From an uncultured Pseudomonas sp. (lineage in GTDB: Bacteria > Pseudomonadota > Gammaproteobacteria > Pseudomonadales > Pseudomonadaceae), in the NCBI RefSeq assembly GCF_943846705.1, contig NZ_OX044366.1, positions 1,860,001 to 1,924,000 of the forward strand: DNA of 64,000 nt. The letters run 5' to 3'. The position numbers were made by a program, and so were the translations under genes. Below, one piece after another: positions 25,131 through 33,649 of the stretch; the first letter of the stretch is position 1, and each line of letters opens with the position of its first letter. The notes beneath the pieces were generated by a model. It made no database searches. It saw nothing but the letters and a program-made list of their open reading frames with translations, and had not been told where the DNA came from.

Positions 25131-26204
25131 ATGCTGGATTGGAAGAATCGAACTGCCGCTGCGCCTGCTGGTGCAAGCGGCTCAGCCAACAGTACCCCCG
25201 ACAAATCCTCGAGCAACTGGGTAGTACGCGCCGTGGGTGGCTTGCTCGGACTGTTATTGCTGCTGGCGCTGGTCGTCGGTTGGTACTGGAGTCAGGAGCC
25301 TGCGCAGTTTTCCGTGCAGCAGCGCGCCGAAGCCGCCGCCCAGGCGCGCGGGCACAAGCTGGTGAATGGCTACACCACCGGCGAAACCCTCAGGCAAGTC
25401 GCCAGCACCCTGTTGAATAAGTCGGGTGGCTACCTGTCCAACGACCTCGCGCCGCCGGGCCTGTGGCTGGACAATATGCCGAGCTGGGAGTTTGGTGTGC
25501 TGGTGCAGGTGCGCGACATGTCGCGGGCGATGCGCAAGGACTTCACCCGTTCGCAGTCGCAATCCACTGAAGACCCGGACTTGGCCAAGGCCGAGCCACG
25601 CTTTCACTTCGACCACAAAAGCTGGGCGCTGCCCGCCTCGGAAGCCGAGTACGCTGAAGGCATCAAGTCGCTGGAGCGCTACCTGGCCCGTCTATCTGAC
25701 CCGACCCGCTCGGGTTCGCAGTTCTACACCCGCGCGGACAACCTGAACAACTGGCTGGGTGATGCCGCGACACGTCTGGGTTCGCTGTCGCAGCGCCTCT
25801 CGGCCAGCGTTGGCCAGGTCCGACTGAATACCAATGAAGTCGATCCGACACTGGCCGGCAGTGTCTCGCAAGAGAACTTTGTCGAGGGCGTGAACTACGA
25901 AACGCCATGGCTGCAGATCGACAATGTGTTCTACGAGGCCCGTGGTCAGGCTTGGGCGCTGGCGCATTTGCTGCGCGCCATTGAGGTGGATTTCGCCGAT
26001 GTACTGGCGAAGAAAAATGCCACCGTCAGCGTGCGTCAGATCATCCGTGAGCTAGAGGCCGCGCAGGAAACCCTGTGGAGCCCGATGATCCTCAACGGCA
26101 GCGGTTACGGCCTGCTGGCCAACCACTCGCTGGTGATGGCCAACTATATTTCGCGGGCCAATGCCGGCCTGATCGATCTGCGCCAACTGCTGTCGCAGGG
26201 CTGA
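25131..26204 (+). CDS. DUF2333 family membrane-anchored protein
   Basis: 357-residue protein with a short Ser/Ala-rich cytoplasmic start, one membrane helix (GGLLGLLLLLALVVGWYW, about 34-52) and a large, mostly helical periplasmic domain (FYTRADNLNNWLGDAATRL, EVDFADVLAKKNATVSVRQI). It belongs, I believe, to DUF2333, a Pseudomonas/gamma-proteobacterial family of unknown role. It is followed three bases later by the Nudix gene, so the two form an operon. In remembered P. aeruginosa order it corresponds to PA4842, next to gcbA. Confidence 0.8.
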   Translation: MLDWKNRTAAAPAGASGSANSTPDKSSSNWVVRAVGGLLGLLLLLALVVGWYWSQEPAQFSVQQRAEAAAQARGHKLVNGYTTGETLRQVASTLLNKSGGYLSNDLAPPGLWLDNMPSWEFGVLVQVRDMSRAMRKDFTRSQSQSTEDPDLAKAEPRFHFDHKSWALPASEAEYAEGIKSLERYLARLSDPTRSGSQFYTRADNLNNWLGDAATRLGSLSQRLSASVGQVRLNTNEVDPTLAGSVSQENFVEGVNYETPWLQIDNVFYEARGQAWALAHLLRAIEVDFADVLAKKNATVSVRQIIRELEAAQETLWSPMILNGSGYGLLANHSLVMANYISRANAGLIDLRQLLSQG

Positions 26205-26207
26205 TCA

Positions 26208-26744
26208 GTGGCCTGGACCGAGGCCGAGGTGGCGCACCGCGCTGCCTCGGACAGCGAGCGCGTTGCCTGGGTTGACGAGGATGACCAACTGTTGGGCGGC
26301 GTGCTGCGCAGCGAACTGCGCCAGCGGCATTTACGCGGCCGGGGCACCTATATCTTGCTGTTCAACAGTGCCGGCCTGCTCTGCGTGCATCGGCGCACCC
26401 TGAGCAAGGCGCTGTACCCCGGTTACTGGGATGTGGCCGCTGGCGGCATGGTGCTGGAAGACGAAAGCTATGCCGAGTCCGCCGCGCGCGAGCTGGCGGA
26501 AGAGCTGGGCATCGGTGATGCAGCGTTGGTCGAACACGCCCACTTTCGCTACGACGCACCGGAAAGCCGTTTGTGGTGCATGGCTTACTCGGCGGTGTCC
26601 GATGCGCCGCTGGTGTTGCAGCCAGAGGAAGTGTTGGAAGCGCGCTTTATCTCCATCGAACAGGCGCTGGCGGAGACCCGGCACCTGCCGTATTGCCCGG
26701 ACTCCCTGGCGGCCTTGCAGCGCTATCTGGCAGCTATTGCGTAG
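26208..26744 (+). CDS. Nudix hydrolase, YfcD-like
   Basis: 178-residue Nudix hydrolase. The Nudix box GGMVLEDESYAESAARELAE followed by ELGI matches GX5EX7REUXEEXGU and holds the metal-binding glutamates. The N-terminal part (RGRGTYILLFNSAGLLCVHR) resembles the YfcD/IDI-like branch acting on small nucleoside or prenyl diphosphates; the actual substrate is unknown. It starts with GTG three bases after the DUF2333 stop. Its TAG stop lies inside the left end of a repeat element (26741-26884), so the C-terminus may have been set by that insertion. Confidence 0.85.
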   Translation: MAWTEAEVAHRAASDSERVAWVDEDDQLLGGVLRSELRQRHLRGRGTYILLFNSAGLLCVHRRTLSKALYPGYWDVAAGGMVLEDESYAESAARELAEELGIGDAALVEHAHFRYDAPESRLWCMAYSAVSDAPLVLQPEEVLEARFISIEQALAETRHLPYCPDSLAALQRYLAAIA

Positions 26745-26884
26745 GATGGGTTAGCCGTAGGTGTAACCCATCATGTTGGCAGCATGGCTATCATGAAGGA
26801 CATCCATGTCCCTCACCCTGCGGGCAGCTAAAGCTGTGCAATACGGCATCCTGCTGTATTGTCGCTCTGCTCAACCCATCCTAC
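26741..26884. repeat. MITE-like element with perfect 12-base terminal inverted repeats
   Basis: GTAGGATGGGTT (26741-26752) and AACCCATCCTAC (26873-26884) are perfect inverted copies bounding 144 bases. Inside is GGACATCCATGTCC, itself nearly palindromic. The end sequence is related to the Pseudomonas repeat giving spurious GWVE-type peptides. There is no coding capacity for a transposase. Beyond it, 26885-27162 holds no recognised gene. Confidence 0.65.
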
Positions 26885-27162
26885 AGCCGCAGTCCGGCGA
26901 GCCCAACCCTCGCCTTTACTGGCTTTGTGCGGGTTTTTTTGGACGTTTCGTTCGGCATCCTGCACAGCGTCGCTAATCCACCAAGTAATGGCGCACTTTT
27001 ACCCTTAGCAGCAGCGTTTTTTGCCGTTACACTGCGCCGCCTTCAAGCCTTGGTTTGTATAGCCAAGGCGCGCTGCCCCTGCCAGAGTGGGGCTTCGCGG
27101 TCGACGCCCTAACCGGTTTTCAGTCGGCCAGTCGCTATCCTGACCCCTTCGAGGACAAACCG

Positions 27163-27534
27163 GTGGTCAAGAAAGCTTCTCCATTTGCCGCCCTCAGCGG
27201 CCTGGTGTATTCCACCGACAGCGGCCGGCATTGCCCAGGCTGCAGTCAGCCTGTGGACGCCTGCACCTGCAAACAAACACAGATCCCCGACGGTGATGGC
27301 ATCGCCCGCGTGCGCCGCGAAACCAAGGGGCGTGGCGGCAAGACGGTGACCAGCATCAGCGGCGTGCCGCTGGCCGAAGAGCCGCTGAAAGAGCTGGTTG
27401 CCGCGCTGAAGAAGCGTTGCGGTTGCGGTGGCTCGCTCAAGGACGGGGTGATCGAGATCCAGGGTGATCACGTCGAGTTGCTGATTGCCGAGCTGATCAA
27501 GCGTGGCTTCAAAGCCAAAAAGTCCGGCGGCTAA
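27163..27534 (+). CDS. yciH: SUI1/eIF1-family translation factor homologue (YciH)
   Basis: 123-residue protein of the SUI1 fold. The start chosen is GTG, with GAGGA seven bases upstream, giving VVKKASPFAALSGLVYSTD; 36 upstream in-frame codons are rejected as they run through non-coding DNA. A small cysteine cluster (HCPGCSQPVDACTC, then RCGCGG) and the SUI1 core KGRGGKTVTSISGVPL ... HVELLIAELIKRGFKAK are present. YciH can act like IF3/eIF1 in discriminating initiation sites. It lies upstream of speA with about 125 bases between. Confidence 0.9.
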   Translation: MVKKASPFAALSGLVYSTDSGRHCPGCSQPVDACTCKQTQIPDGDGIARVRRETKGRGGKTVTSISGVPLAEEPLKELVAALKKRCGCGGSLKDGVIEIQGDHVELLIAELIKRGFKAKKSGG

Positions 27535-27659
27535 TCCAGTCTTTTCTAAACTTGCTCGGCAGTTGCACTGTCAATTGCCGGGCTATGGTCATTTCCAGAG
27601 TTTAATTTGTACGCGCCTTGGCCATGCCAGGGCCACTATCGCCAGTAAGGGAGACTTCA

Positions 27660-29573
27660 ATGTCTGCACGACGCACACGCAAAGATGACGGCAGCCAGTG
27701 GACCGTAGCGGACAGCCGCAGCGTTTATGGCATCCGCCATTGGGGCGCGGGTTACTTCGCGATCAATGACAAGGGCCGTGTCGAAGTTCGCCCGAATGGC
27801 CCGCAGAGCACGCCAATCGACCTCTACGAGCAGCTCGATGAACTGCGCTCCAGCGGTTTGTCGCTGCCATTGTTGGTGCGCTTCCCCGACATTCTGCAAG
27901 ACCGCGTGCGCCAGCTGACCGGGGCGTTTGACGCCAATATCGCGCGCCTGGAATACCAGAGCCAGTACACCGCGTTGTACCCGATCAAGGTCAACCAGCA
28001 GGAAGCGGTGGTGGAGAACATCATCGCCACGCAGAACGTCTCCATTGGCCTGGAAGCCGGTTCAAAACCGGAGCTGATGGCCGTGCTGGCGCTGGCGCCG
28101 AAGGGCGGTACCATCGTCTGCAACGGTTACAAGGACCGTGAATTTATCAAGCTGGCGTTGATGGGGCAGAAGCTCGGTCACAACGTGTTTATCGTCATCG
28201 AGAAAGAATCCGAAGTGCAGCTGGTGATCGAGGAGGCGGCCGAACTCAAGGTCGCCCCGCAGATCGGCCTGCGCGTGCGCCTGTCCTCGCTGGCCTCAAG
28301 CAAGTGGGCCGATACCGGCGGCGAGAAGTCCAAGTTCGGCCTGTCGGCGGCGCAACTGCTGTCGGTGGTCGAGCGTTTCCGTGCGGCCAAGCTGGATCAG
28401 GGCATCCGCCTGCTGCACTTCCACATGGGTTCGCAGATCGCCAATCTGGCCGACTACCAGCACGGCTTCAAGGAAGCTATCCGCTATTACGGCGAGCTGC
28501 GCGGCCTCGGCTTGCCGGTTGACCATATCGACGTCGGCGGCGGCTTGGGCGTGGATTACGACGGCACCCACTCGCGCAATGCCAGCTCGATCAACTACGA
28601 CATGGATGACTACGCCGGCGTGGTGGTCGGCATGTTGAAGGAGTTCTGCGATGCGCAGGAGCTGCCGCATCCGCATATCTTCTCGGAAAGCGGCCGCTCG
28701 CTGACCGCGCACCACGCTCTCCTGGTGGTGCAGGTCACTGACGTGGAAAAGCACAACGACGAGATCCCGAAAGTCGAGGACGTCACCAGCCTGCCGGAAA
28801 CCGTGCGCTATCTGGTTGAACTGCTCGGCCCGACCGATATCGAGATGGTCACTGAAACCTACTGGCGCGCCACCCACTATATGAGCGACGTGGCCAGCCA
28901 GTATGCCGACGGCAAACTCAGCCTGACCGAGAAAGCCCTGGCCGAGCAGTGCTACTTTGCCGTGTGCCGCCGCCTGCACAACTCGTTGAAGGCGCGTCAG
29001 CGTTCGCACCGCCAGGTGCTGGATGAGCTGAATGACAAGCTGGCGGACAAGTACATCTGTAACTTCTCGGTGTTCCAGAGCCTGCCGGACACCTGGGCCA
29101 TCGGCCAGGTACTGCCGATTCTGCCGCTCAACCGTCTCGACGAGGAGCCGCTGCGTCGCGCCGTGCTACAGGATCTGACCTGCGACTCCGACGGCAAGAT
29201 CCGCCAGTACGTCGACGAGCAGAGCATCGAAACCAGTCTGCCGGTGCATGAAGTACGTGAAGGTGAGGACTACCTGCTGGGGATCTTCCTGGTCGGTGCC
29301 TATCAGGAAATTCTCGGTGACATGCACAACCTGTTCGGTGATACCGACTCGGTGAACATTTACCAGAACCAGGACGGCAGCGTGTATCACGCCGGTATCG
29401 AGACCCACGACACCATCGAGGACATGCTGCGCTACGTGCACCTGTCGCCGGAGGAGTTGATGACCCACTACCGCGACAAGGTCGCCAGCGCCAAGATCAG
29501 CCCGCGTGAGCGCACCCAGTTCCTCGACGCTTTGCGTCTTGGCCTGACCCGTTCGTCCTACCTGTCGTCTTAA
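27660..29573 (+). CDS. speA: Biosynthetic arginine decarboxylase
   Basis: PLP enzyme converting arginine to agmatine, the entry to putrescine and spermidine. The 637-residue protein starts MSARRTRKDDG with GGGAG six bases upstream. The PLP-binding lysine lies in YPIKVNQ (about residue 107), and HFHMGSQ, GGGLGVDYDGT, SESGRSLTAHH and the C-terminal catalytic Cys in DLTCDSDG (about 505) are all visible. It is followed by a terminator at 29605. Confidence 0.97.
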   Translation: MSARRTRKDDGSQWTVADSRSVYGIRHWGAGYFAINDKGRVEVRPNGPQSTPIDLYEQLDELRSSGLSLPLLVRFPDILQDRVRQLTGAFDANIARLEYQSQYTALYPIKVNQQEAVVENIIATQNVSIGLEAGSKPELMAVLALAPKGGTIVCNGYKDREFIKLALMGQKLGHNVFIVIEKESEVQLVIEEAAELKVAPQIGLRVRLSSLASSKWADTGGEKSKFGLSAAQLLSVVERFRAAKLDQGIRLLHFHMGSQIANLADYQHGFKEAIRYYGELRGLGLPVDHIDVGGGLGVDYDGTHSRNASSINYDMDDYAGVVVGMLKEFCDAQELPHPHIFSESGRSLTAHHALLVVQVTDVEKHNDEIPKVEDVTSLPETVRYLVELLGPTDIEMVTETYWRATHYMSDVASQYADGKLSLTEKALAEQCYFAVCRRLHNSLKARQRSHRQVLDELNDKLADKYICNFSVFQSLPDTWAIGQVLPILPLNRLDEEPLRRAVLQDLTCDSDGKIRQYVDEQSIETSLPVHEVREGEDYLLGIFLVGAYQEILGDMHNLFGDTDSVNIYQNQDGSVYHAGIETHDTIEDMLRYVHLSPEELMTHYRDKVASAKISPRERTQFLDALRLGLTRSSYLSS

Positions 29574-29604
29574 TCGGCTCCAACACGCGCTGATGTAACT
29601 GCAG

Positions 29605-29633
29605 CGGCCCCGCCTAGTGCGGGGCCGTTTGCG
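29605..29633 (+). terminator. Terminator after speA
   Basis: Perfect stem CGGCCCCGC/GCGGGGCCG with a five-base loop, followed by TTTGCGTTT. The T-tract is interrupted, so some read-through is possible. Confidence 0.75.
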
Positions 29634-29810
29634 TTTAGGGCGTTAGGCGCTGCGAGTTTTCATGCCCTAGTGCGCTGCCGCAGATGGCGGGTGTGACTGC
29701 AACTCTGGAAAAGTAATCCAACATCACGTTGCTACCGATTTGCGTAGCAGCGTGATGTACGCAACTCCGTGATTTGGAGCGGCCCACCGAGGTGGTGCCG
29801 CTCTTTTTTT
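29634..29810 (+). ncRNA. Candidate small RNA between speA and ada
   Basis: The plus-strand stretch after the speA terminator has no open frame but carries a 14-base stem with one wobble (29722-29735 with 29744-29757) and ends in a second, stronger terminator with seven T. GCAACTC occurs twice (near 29698 and 29761). This is the layout of a trans-acting sRNA or of a processed speA 3' UTR RNA. No convincing promoter was found by eye. Confidence 0.35.
29777..29810 (+). terminator. Strong plus-strand terminator
   Basis: GAGCGGC-CCACC pairs with GGTGG-T-GCCGCTC (one bulged T) and is followed by TTTTTTT (29804-29810). The minus-strand side has no T-run, so it serves a plus transcript, either speA read-through or the candidate sRNA. 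Confidence 0.85.
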
Positions 29811-29843
29811 GCCTGAAAATCAGGGGCGCAGTAATCCCTAGCG

Positions 29844-30872
29844 CTACGAGCCAGCTTCACGCTTGAGCAGCGCGGCCTTGCGTTCGAGCCCCCAGCGGTA
29901 GCCGCTGAGGCTACCGTTGCTGGCGATTACGCGGTGGCAGGGTATGAGCAGGCCCAGTGGGTTACTGGCGCAGGCACGGGCTATGGCGCGCGGGTGGCTG
30001 TCGAGTTGCCTGGCCAGTTCGGCGTAGCTGCGCGTTTGCCCGGCAGGGATCTGCTGCAAGGCGCGCCATACCTGCTGCTGATAGGCCGTGCCGCGAATAT
30101 CCAGCGGCAGCTGCGCCGCGCGCAGCGGTTCGCGGAGCTGCGCCAGCACCTGATTCAGGGCGTTAGCCAAAGCGAGCTCATCAGCCTCTAGCTCGGCGGC
30201 GGCAAAGCGTTGCTGCAGTTCGGTCAGCAGCGCCGCCGGATCGTCGCCCAACAGCAGCGCGCAAATACCCTTGCTGCTACTGGCCAGTAGCAGCTGACCG
30301 AGCGGGCAGGGCGCGATGCTGTAGCGCAGCCGTTCGCCCGCGCCGCGTTGGCGGCGTTGCGTCGGGCTCAAGGCTGTCGGTTGTTGATACAGCGCGCGGG
30401 TGCTCGGGTAGCCGGCATTCAGCGCGGCATCCAGCACGCTATCGGCGACGGGCAGCTGCTGTTCCAGGCGGGCGCGGCGTTGGGCGGCGCTCCAGGCTTT
30501 CGGCGTCAGCCCGGTACGCGCCTTGAACGCGCGCGCCAGGTGCGAGGCGGACAAGCCGATGCGTGCGGCCAACTGTGCGAGGGTGAGTGGCTGTTCACTG
30601 CTATCGAGGAGCCTGCAGGCGGCGATGACCAGCGCATCCAGCTGCTCGACCGGGCTCTGGCCGTGCGGTGAGCAGCGTTTGCAGGGGCGGAAGCCGGCGG
30701 CCTCTGCGGCATCGGCATCGACATGGAAACTGACGTTGTTACGCATGGGTCGCCGCGCTGGGCAACTGGGTCGGCAGTAAATACCGGTGCTGCGCACGGC
30801 AAACACAAAGCGCCCGTCCTGCGCGGCATCGCGTGCGCATACGGCTTGCCAGCAGAGAGCTGTGTCGAGCAT
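29844..30872 (-). CDS. ada: Ada: methylphosphotriester/O6-methylguanine methyltransferase and regulator
   Basis: 342-residue adaptive-response protein. The N-terminal domain has the zinc cysteines C33, C37 (GIYCRPSCP) and C64, C67 (FRPCKRCSP), of which the first accepts methyl from DNA phosphotriesters. An AraC-type helix-turn-helix follows (LAQLAARIGLSASHLARAFK, about 100-185). The C-terminal MGMT domain has IPCHRVI with acceptor Cys near 312. The start MLDTALCWQAV has AGGAG eight bases upstream; 20 more in-frame codons are rejected. It converges on speA and diverges from the RIO kinase. Confidence 0.95.
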   Translation of the reverse strand: MLDTALCWQAVCARDAAQDGRFVFAVRSTGIYCRPSCPARRPMRNNVSFHVDADAAEAAGFRPCKRCSPHGQSPVEQLDALVIAACRLLDSSEQPLTLAQLAARIGLSASHLARAFKARTGLTPKAWSAAQRRARLEQQLPVADSVLDAALNAGYPSTRALYQQPTALSPTQRRQRGAGERLRYSIAPCPLGQLLLASSSKGICALLLGDDPAALLTELQQRFAAAELEADELALANALNQVLAQLREPLRAAQLPLDIRGTAYQQQVWRALQQIPAGQTRSYAELARQLDSHPRAIARACASNPLGLLIPCHRVIASNGSLSGYRWGLERKAALLKREAGS

Positions 30873-31186
30873 GGGCGAGTCTCCTAGAACCTGAGCTGAT
30901 TGTCGGCCGCGGCTGACGACCTGCCAATCCACTTCTGACTTTCAAAGCTGTGCGGCGGCCAATGGCTGTGGTCTTGGCGCGGCGGGCAGACCCTGGACGA
31001 TCGGTTTGTTGGCCGTCTGCGCGCGATACGCGGGCTGCTAAAAGCATGCCGTTATCGAGGCTTTACGCCAGCATTTGCTGCTCCGCTGAGCGGCCCTGCG
31101 CTGATGAGGGTGGGCGCTTGGCACGGATTGACGTATAAGGGGCGGCAGAGCCGACTTGGGCAACACAGGACCCCTGATTAAAGCTG
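30873..31186. other. Divergent intergenic region ada / RIO kinase
   Basis: 314 bases holding the promoters of both genes. TTGACG near 31131 is a possible -35 for the plus-strand gene, but no good -10 follows at proper spacing. I see no gene or repeat in it. Confidence 0.4.
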
Positions 31187-32074
31187 ATGAAGACGCCAAA
31201 ACGTATTGAGCCTCTGGTTGAGGCCGGGCTGGTCGATGAAGTGGTCCGCCCACTGATGAGCGGTAAAGAAGCCGCAGTGTATGTGGTGCGCTGTGGTGAT
31301 GAGCTGCGCTGCGCCAAGGTCTACAAGGAAGCCAATAAACGCAGTTTCCGCCAGGCCGCCGAGTATCAGGAAGGCCGTAAGGTACGCAACAGCCGTGATG
31401 CGCGGGCCATGGCCAAGGGCTCGAAGTATGGCCGCAAGGGCCAGGAAGATGCCTGGCAGAACGCCGAGGTCGCGGCCTTGTTCCGCCTGGCTAACGCGGG
31501 TGTGCGGGTGCCGAAGCCGTATGACTTCCTCGAAGGCGTGCTGCTGATGGAGCTGGTCAATGATGGCGAGGGCGATGTCGCGCCGCGCCTCAATGATGTC
31601 GACCTGCACCCAGACGATGCCCGCGAGTTCCATGCTTTTATGATCGAGGAAGTGGTGAAGATGCTTTGCGCCGGCTTGGTGCATGGCGACCTTTCCGAGT
31701 TCAACGTGCTGCTCGGCCCCGAAGGCCCGGTGATTATCGACTTGCCGCAAGCCGTTGATGCTGCCGGTAATAACCATGCTTTCAAGATGCTTGAGCGTGA
31801 TGTGCGCAACATGTCCGAGTACTTCGGCCAGTTCGCCCCGGAGCTGCGCTTTACCAAGTACGCCAAGGAAATGTGGGCGCTCTTCGAGGCCGGTGAGCTG
31901 ACCCCGGAAAGCCCGCTGACTGGTGAGTTTGATGACCCGGAGGAAGACGCCGACATCGACGCGGTGATGCGCGAAATCAAGGCCGCATTGGCCGACGAAG
32001 AGCGCCGACAGGCATTGCTTAACGCCGAGGAAGCGCCCAAAGGCGAAGAGCCACCGCCACCCTGGGCGCAGTAA
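31187..32074 (+). CDS. RIO1-family protein kinase homologue
   Basis: 295-residue bacterial member of the RIO family of atypical serine kinases. Motifs present: nucleotide loop LMSGKEAAVYVV with the invariant Lys of CAKVYK, the RIO catalytic loop LVHGDLSEFNVLL (Asp near residue 167), and the metal-binding IIDLPQAV (near 185). The C-terminal tail is acidic and Pro-rich and ends PPPPWAQ. Eukaryotic and archaeal RIO proteins mature the small ribosomal subunit; the bacterial role is not established. It appears monocistronic, ended by a shared terminator with the convergent protease gene. Confidence 0.85.
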   Translation: MKTPKRIEPLVEAGLVDEVVRPLMSGKEAAVYVVRCGDELRCAKVYKEANKRSFRQAAEYQEGRKVRNSRDARAMAKGSKYGRKGQEDAWQNAEVAALFRLANAGVRVPKPYDFLEGVLLMELVNDGEGDVAPRLNDVDLHPDDAREFHAFMIEEVVKMLCAGLVHGDLSEFNVLLGPEGPVIIDLPQAVDAAGNNHAFKMLERDVRNMSEYFGQFAPELRFTKYAKEMWALFEAGELTPESPLTGEFDDPEEDADIDAVMREIKAALADEERRQALLNAEEAPKGEEPPPPWAQ

Positions 32075-32094
32075 ACACACGCGCGGCTCGCTAT

Positions 32095-32132
32095 AAAAAT
32101 GCCGTTCACTTCAGCAGTGAACGGCATTTTTT
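32095..32132. terminator. Bidirectional terminator between RIO kinase and metallopeptidase
   Basis: A 16-base stem (AAAAATGCCGTTCACT with AGTGAACGGCATTTTT) and a five-base loop, with A-run and T-run on the two sides, serves both convergent genes. Confidence 0.9.
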
Positions 32133-32159
32133 ATGGTCGAGCTATTGTGGGAGTCGTGC

Positions 32160-33032
32160 CTAGAGGCGGGCAGCCTTGAAGGTGTCGCAACGGCCTACAT
32201 TACCGCCGTCGAAGCCGGTCTTGAACCAGCGCACGCGTTGCTCGGACGTACCGTGGGTGAAAGAGTCCGGCACCACTTGGCCACGGGCCTGCTGCTGCAG
32301 GCGGTCATCACCAATGGCGTTGGCCGCGTTCAGCGCTTCCTCGATATCCCCGGGCTCCAGCCAGTCGTGTCGGCGTTGGCCGTGGTAGGCCCAGACGCCT
32401 GCCAGGCAGTCGGCCTGCAACTCCTGGCGCACCAATAAGCCGCTGGCACCTGCGACCCGTTCGCCACGCTGGCGGGCGGCGTTGACCTTGGCCGAGACGC
32501 CGAGCAGGGTTTGCACGTGATGCCCCACTTCATGGGCAATCACATAGGCTTGGGCAAAGTCGCCGGCGGCACCGAAACGCTGTTCCAGCTCGCGAAAGAA
32601 CGCCAAGTCGATATACACCCGCTGATCACCTGGGCAATAAAACGGCCCGACCGCCGAATTGGCGAAGCCGCAGGCAGAGTTAACTCCGCCGCTAAACAGC
32701 ACCAGCGTTGGGTCGCGGTACTGCTGATTGGCCCCCTGGAAGATTTCCCGCCAGGTGTCTTCGGTGTCGCCGAGCACCGCGCGCACAAACTCCGATTGCG
32801 GGTCATTGCTGGCCGGTGCTGAGCCCTGTGGTGTGCTGACTGAGCCGCTTTGCATGGCCTGACCGGCCAGCTGGCCGAGGATCTGCAGCGGGTCCTGGCC
32901 GCTGAGCAGGCCGATGACCACCACGATGGCTACGCCGCCGAGGGTCAGGCCCTTGCCGCCACCCATACGCCGTCCGCCGCTGCTGCGCGCGTCCACTACG
33001 TTGTCACTGCGTCTGCCGCGTTTCCAGCGCAT
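32160..33032 (-). CDS. ypfJ: Putative neutral zinc metallopeptidase (YpfJ family)
   Basis: 290-residue protein of the YpfJ/Zn-peptidase family. One membrane helix near the N-terminus (LGGVAIVVVIGLLSG, about 31-46) anchors it with the protease domain outside. The zinc site AHEVGHHVQ (HExxH, about residue 165) and a downstream ELQADCLAGVWA supplying the third ligand are visible. Substrates are unknown. A neighbouring DUF411 gene lies upstream on the same strand, 55 bases away. Confidence 0.85.
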   Translation of the reverse strand: MRWKRGRRSDNVVDARSSGGRRMGGGKGLTLGGVAIVVVIGLLSGQDPLQILGQLAGQAMQSGSVSTPQGSAPASNDPQSEFVRAVLGDTEDTWREIFQGANQQYRDPTLVLFSGGVNSACGFANSAVGPFYCPGDQRVYIDLAFFRELEQRFGAAGDFAQAYVIAHEVGHHVQTLLGVSAKVNAARQRGERVAGASGLLVRQELQADCLAGVWAYHGQRRHDWLEPGDIEEALNAANAIGDDRLQQQARGQVVPDSFTHGTSEQRVRWFKTGFDGGNVGRCDTFKAARL

Positions 33033-33087
33033 GGTTGTCGTCCTGTGCTAATTGGCGAAGTGGCGTGATGGTCCGGTAAGCCGAGCC

Positions 33088-33522
33088 TCAGTTGGCTGGG
33101 TATTCGCTGATGACCTGCTCGGCGCCTTGTTTGTCCAGGCCGATGACCTGGTAAGCGTCGCGCACGTTGCCGTGTTCCATGCCGGGCGAGCCGGTGGGCA
33201 TGCCCGGTACGGCCGCGCCGCGCAGGTTGGGCTGTTGGCGTAGTTTGAGGATGTCGGCAGCCGGTACATGGCCCTCAACAAACTGGCCATCGATCACCCC
33301 GGTATGGCAGGAGGCCAGGCGTGGCGGTACTCCCAGGCGCTGTTTGACCGCGCTCATGTCAGCTTCGACATGGTCGGTGACGCTAAAGCCGTTTTCCTGC
33401 AGGTGGCTGATCCAGGCCTTGCAGCAACCGCAATTGGGGTCGCGGTGCACGTCGATGTTGAGCGGTTCGGCGGCAACACTGAGGCTGCTGAACAGCGCGG
33501 CGAGAACAATCAGCTGACGCAT
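33088..33522 (-). CDS. DUF411 family periplasmic metal-binding-like protein
   Basis: 144-residue secreted protein. The start MRQLIVLAALFSSLSVAAEP gives a clear signal peptide and has AGGAG eight bases upstream; 35 upstream codons are rejected. The mature protein begins with VHRDPNCGCCKAW, a CGCC motif like that of DUF411 proteins, followed by ASCHTGVIDGQFVEGHVPA. Family members often lie next to copper-resistance genes and are thought to bind metal; none of those genes is here. Function is therefore open. Confidence 0.8.
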   Translation of the reverse strand: MRQLIVLAALFSSLSVAAEPLNIDVHRDPNCGCCKAWISHLQENGFSVTDHVEADMSAVKQRLGVPPRLASCHTGVIDGQFVEGHVPAADILKLRQQPNLRGAAVPGMPTGSPGMEHGNVRDAYQVIGLDKQGAEQVISEYPAN

Positions 33523-33649
33523 GGCGGTGGCTCCTAGAGTAAGTGCCTGAAAGCATACCGGCCGATTTGCCGAGCAACCACAGCCGATTTCCGAAACGCT
33601 TGGGCGCGGCTTATGCTGCGTGCTCAATTACCGGCTAAGGATACGGTCC

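Noticed and set aside
26573..27112. 179-residue plus-strand frame overlapping the Nudix gene and the repeat
   Set aside because: It begins inside the Nudix gene in another frame and runs through the MITE-like element, so it is not one coding unit.
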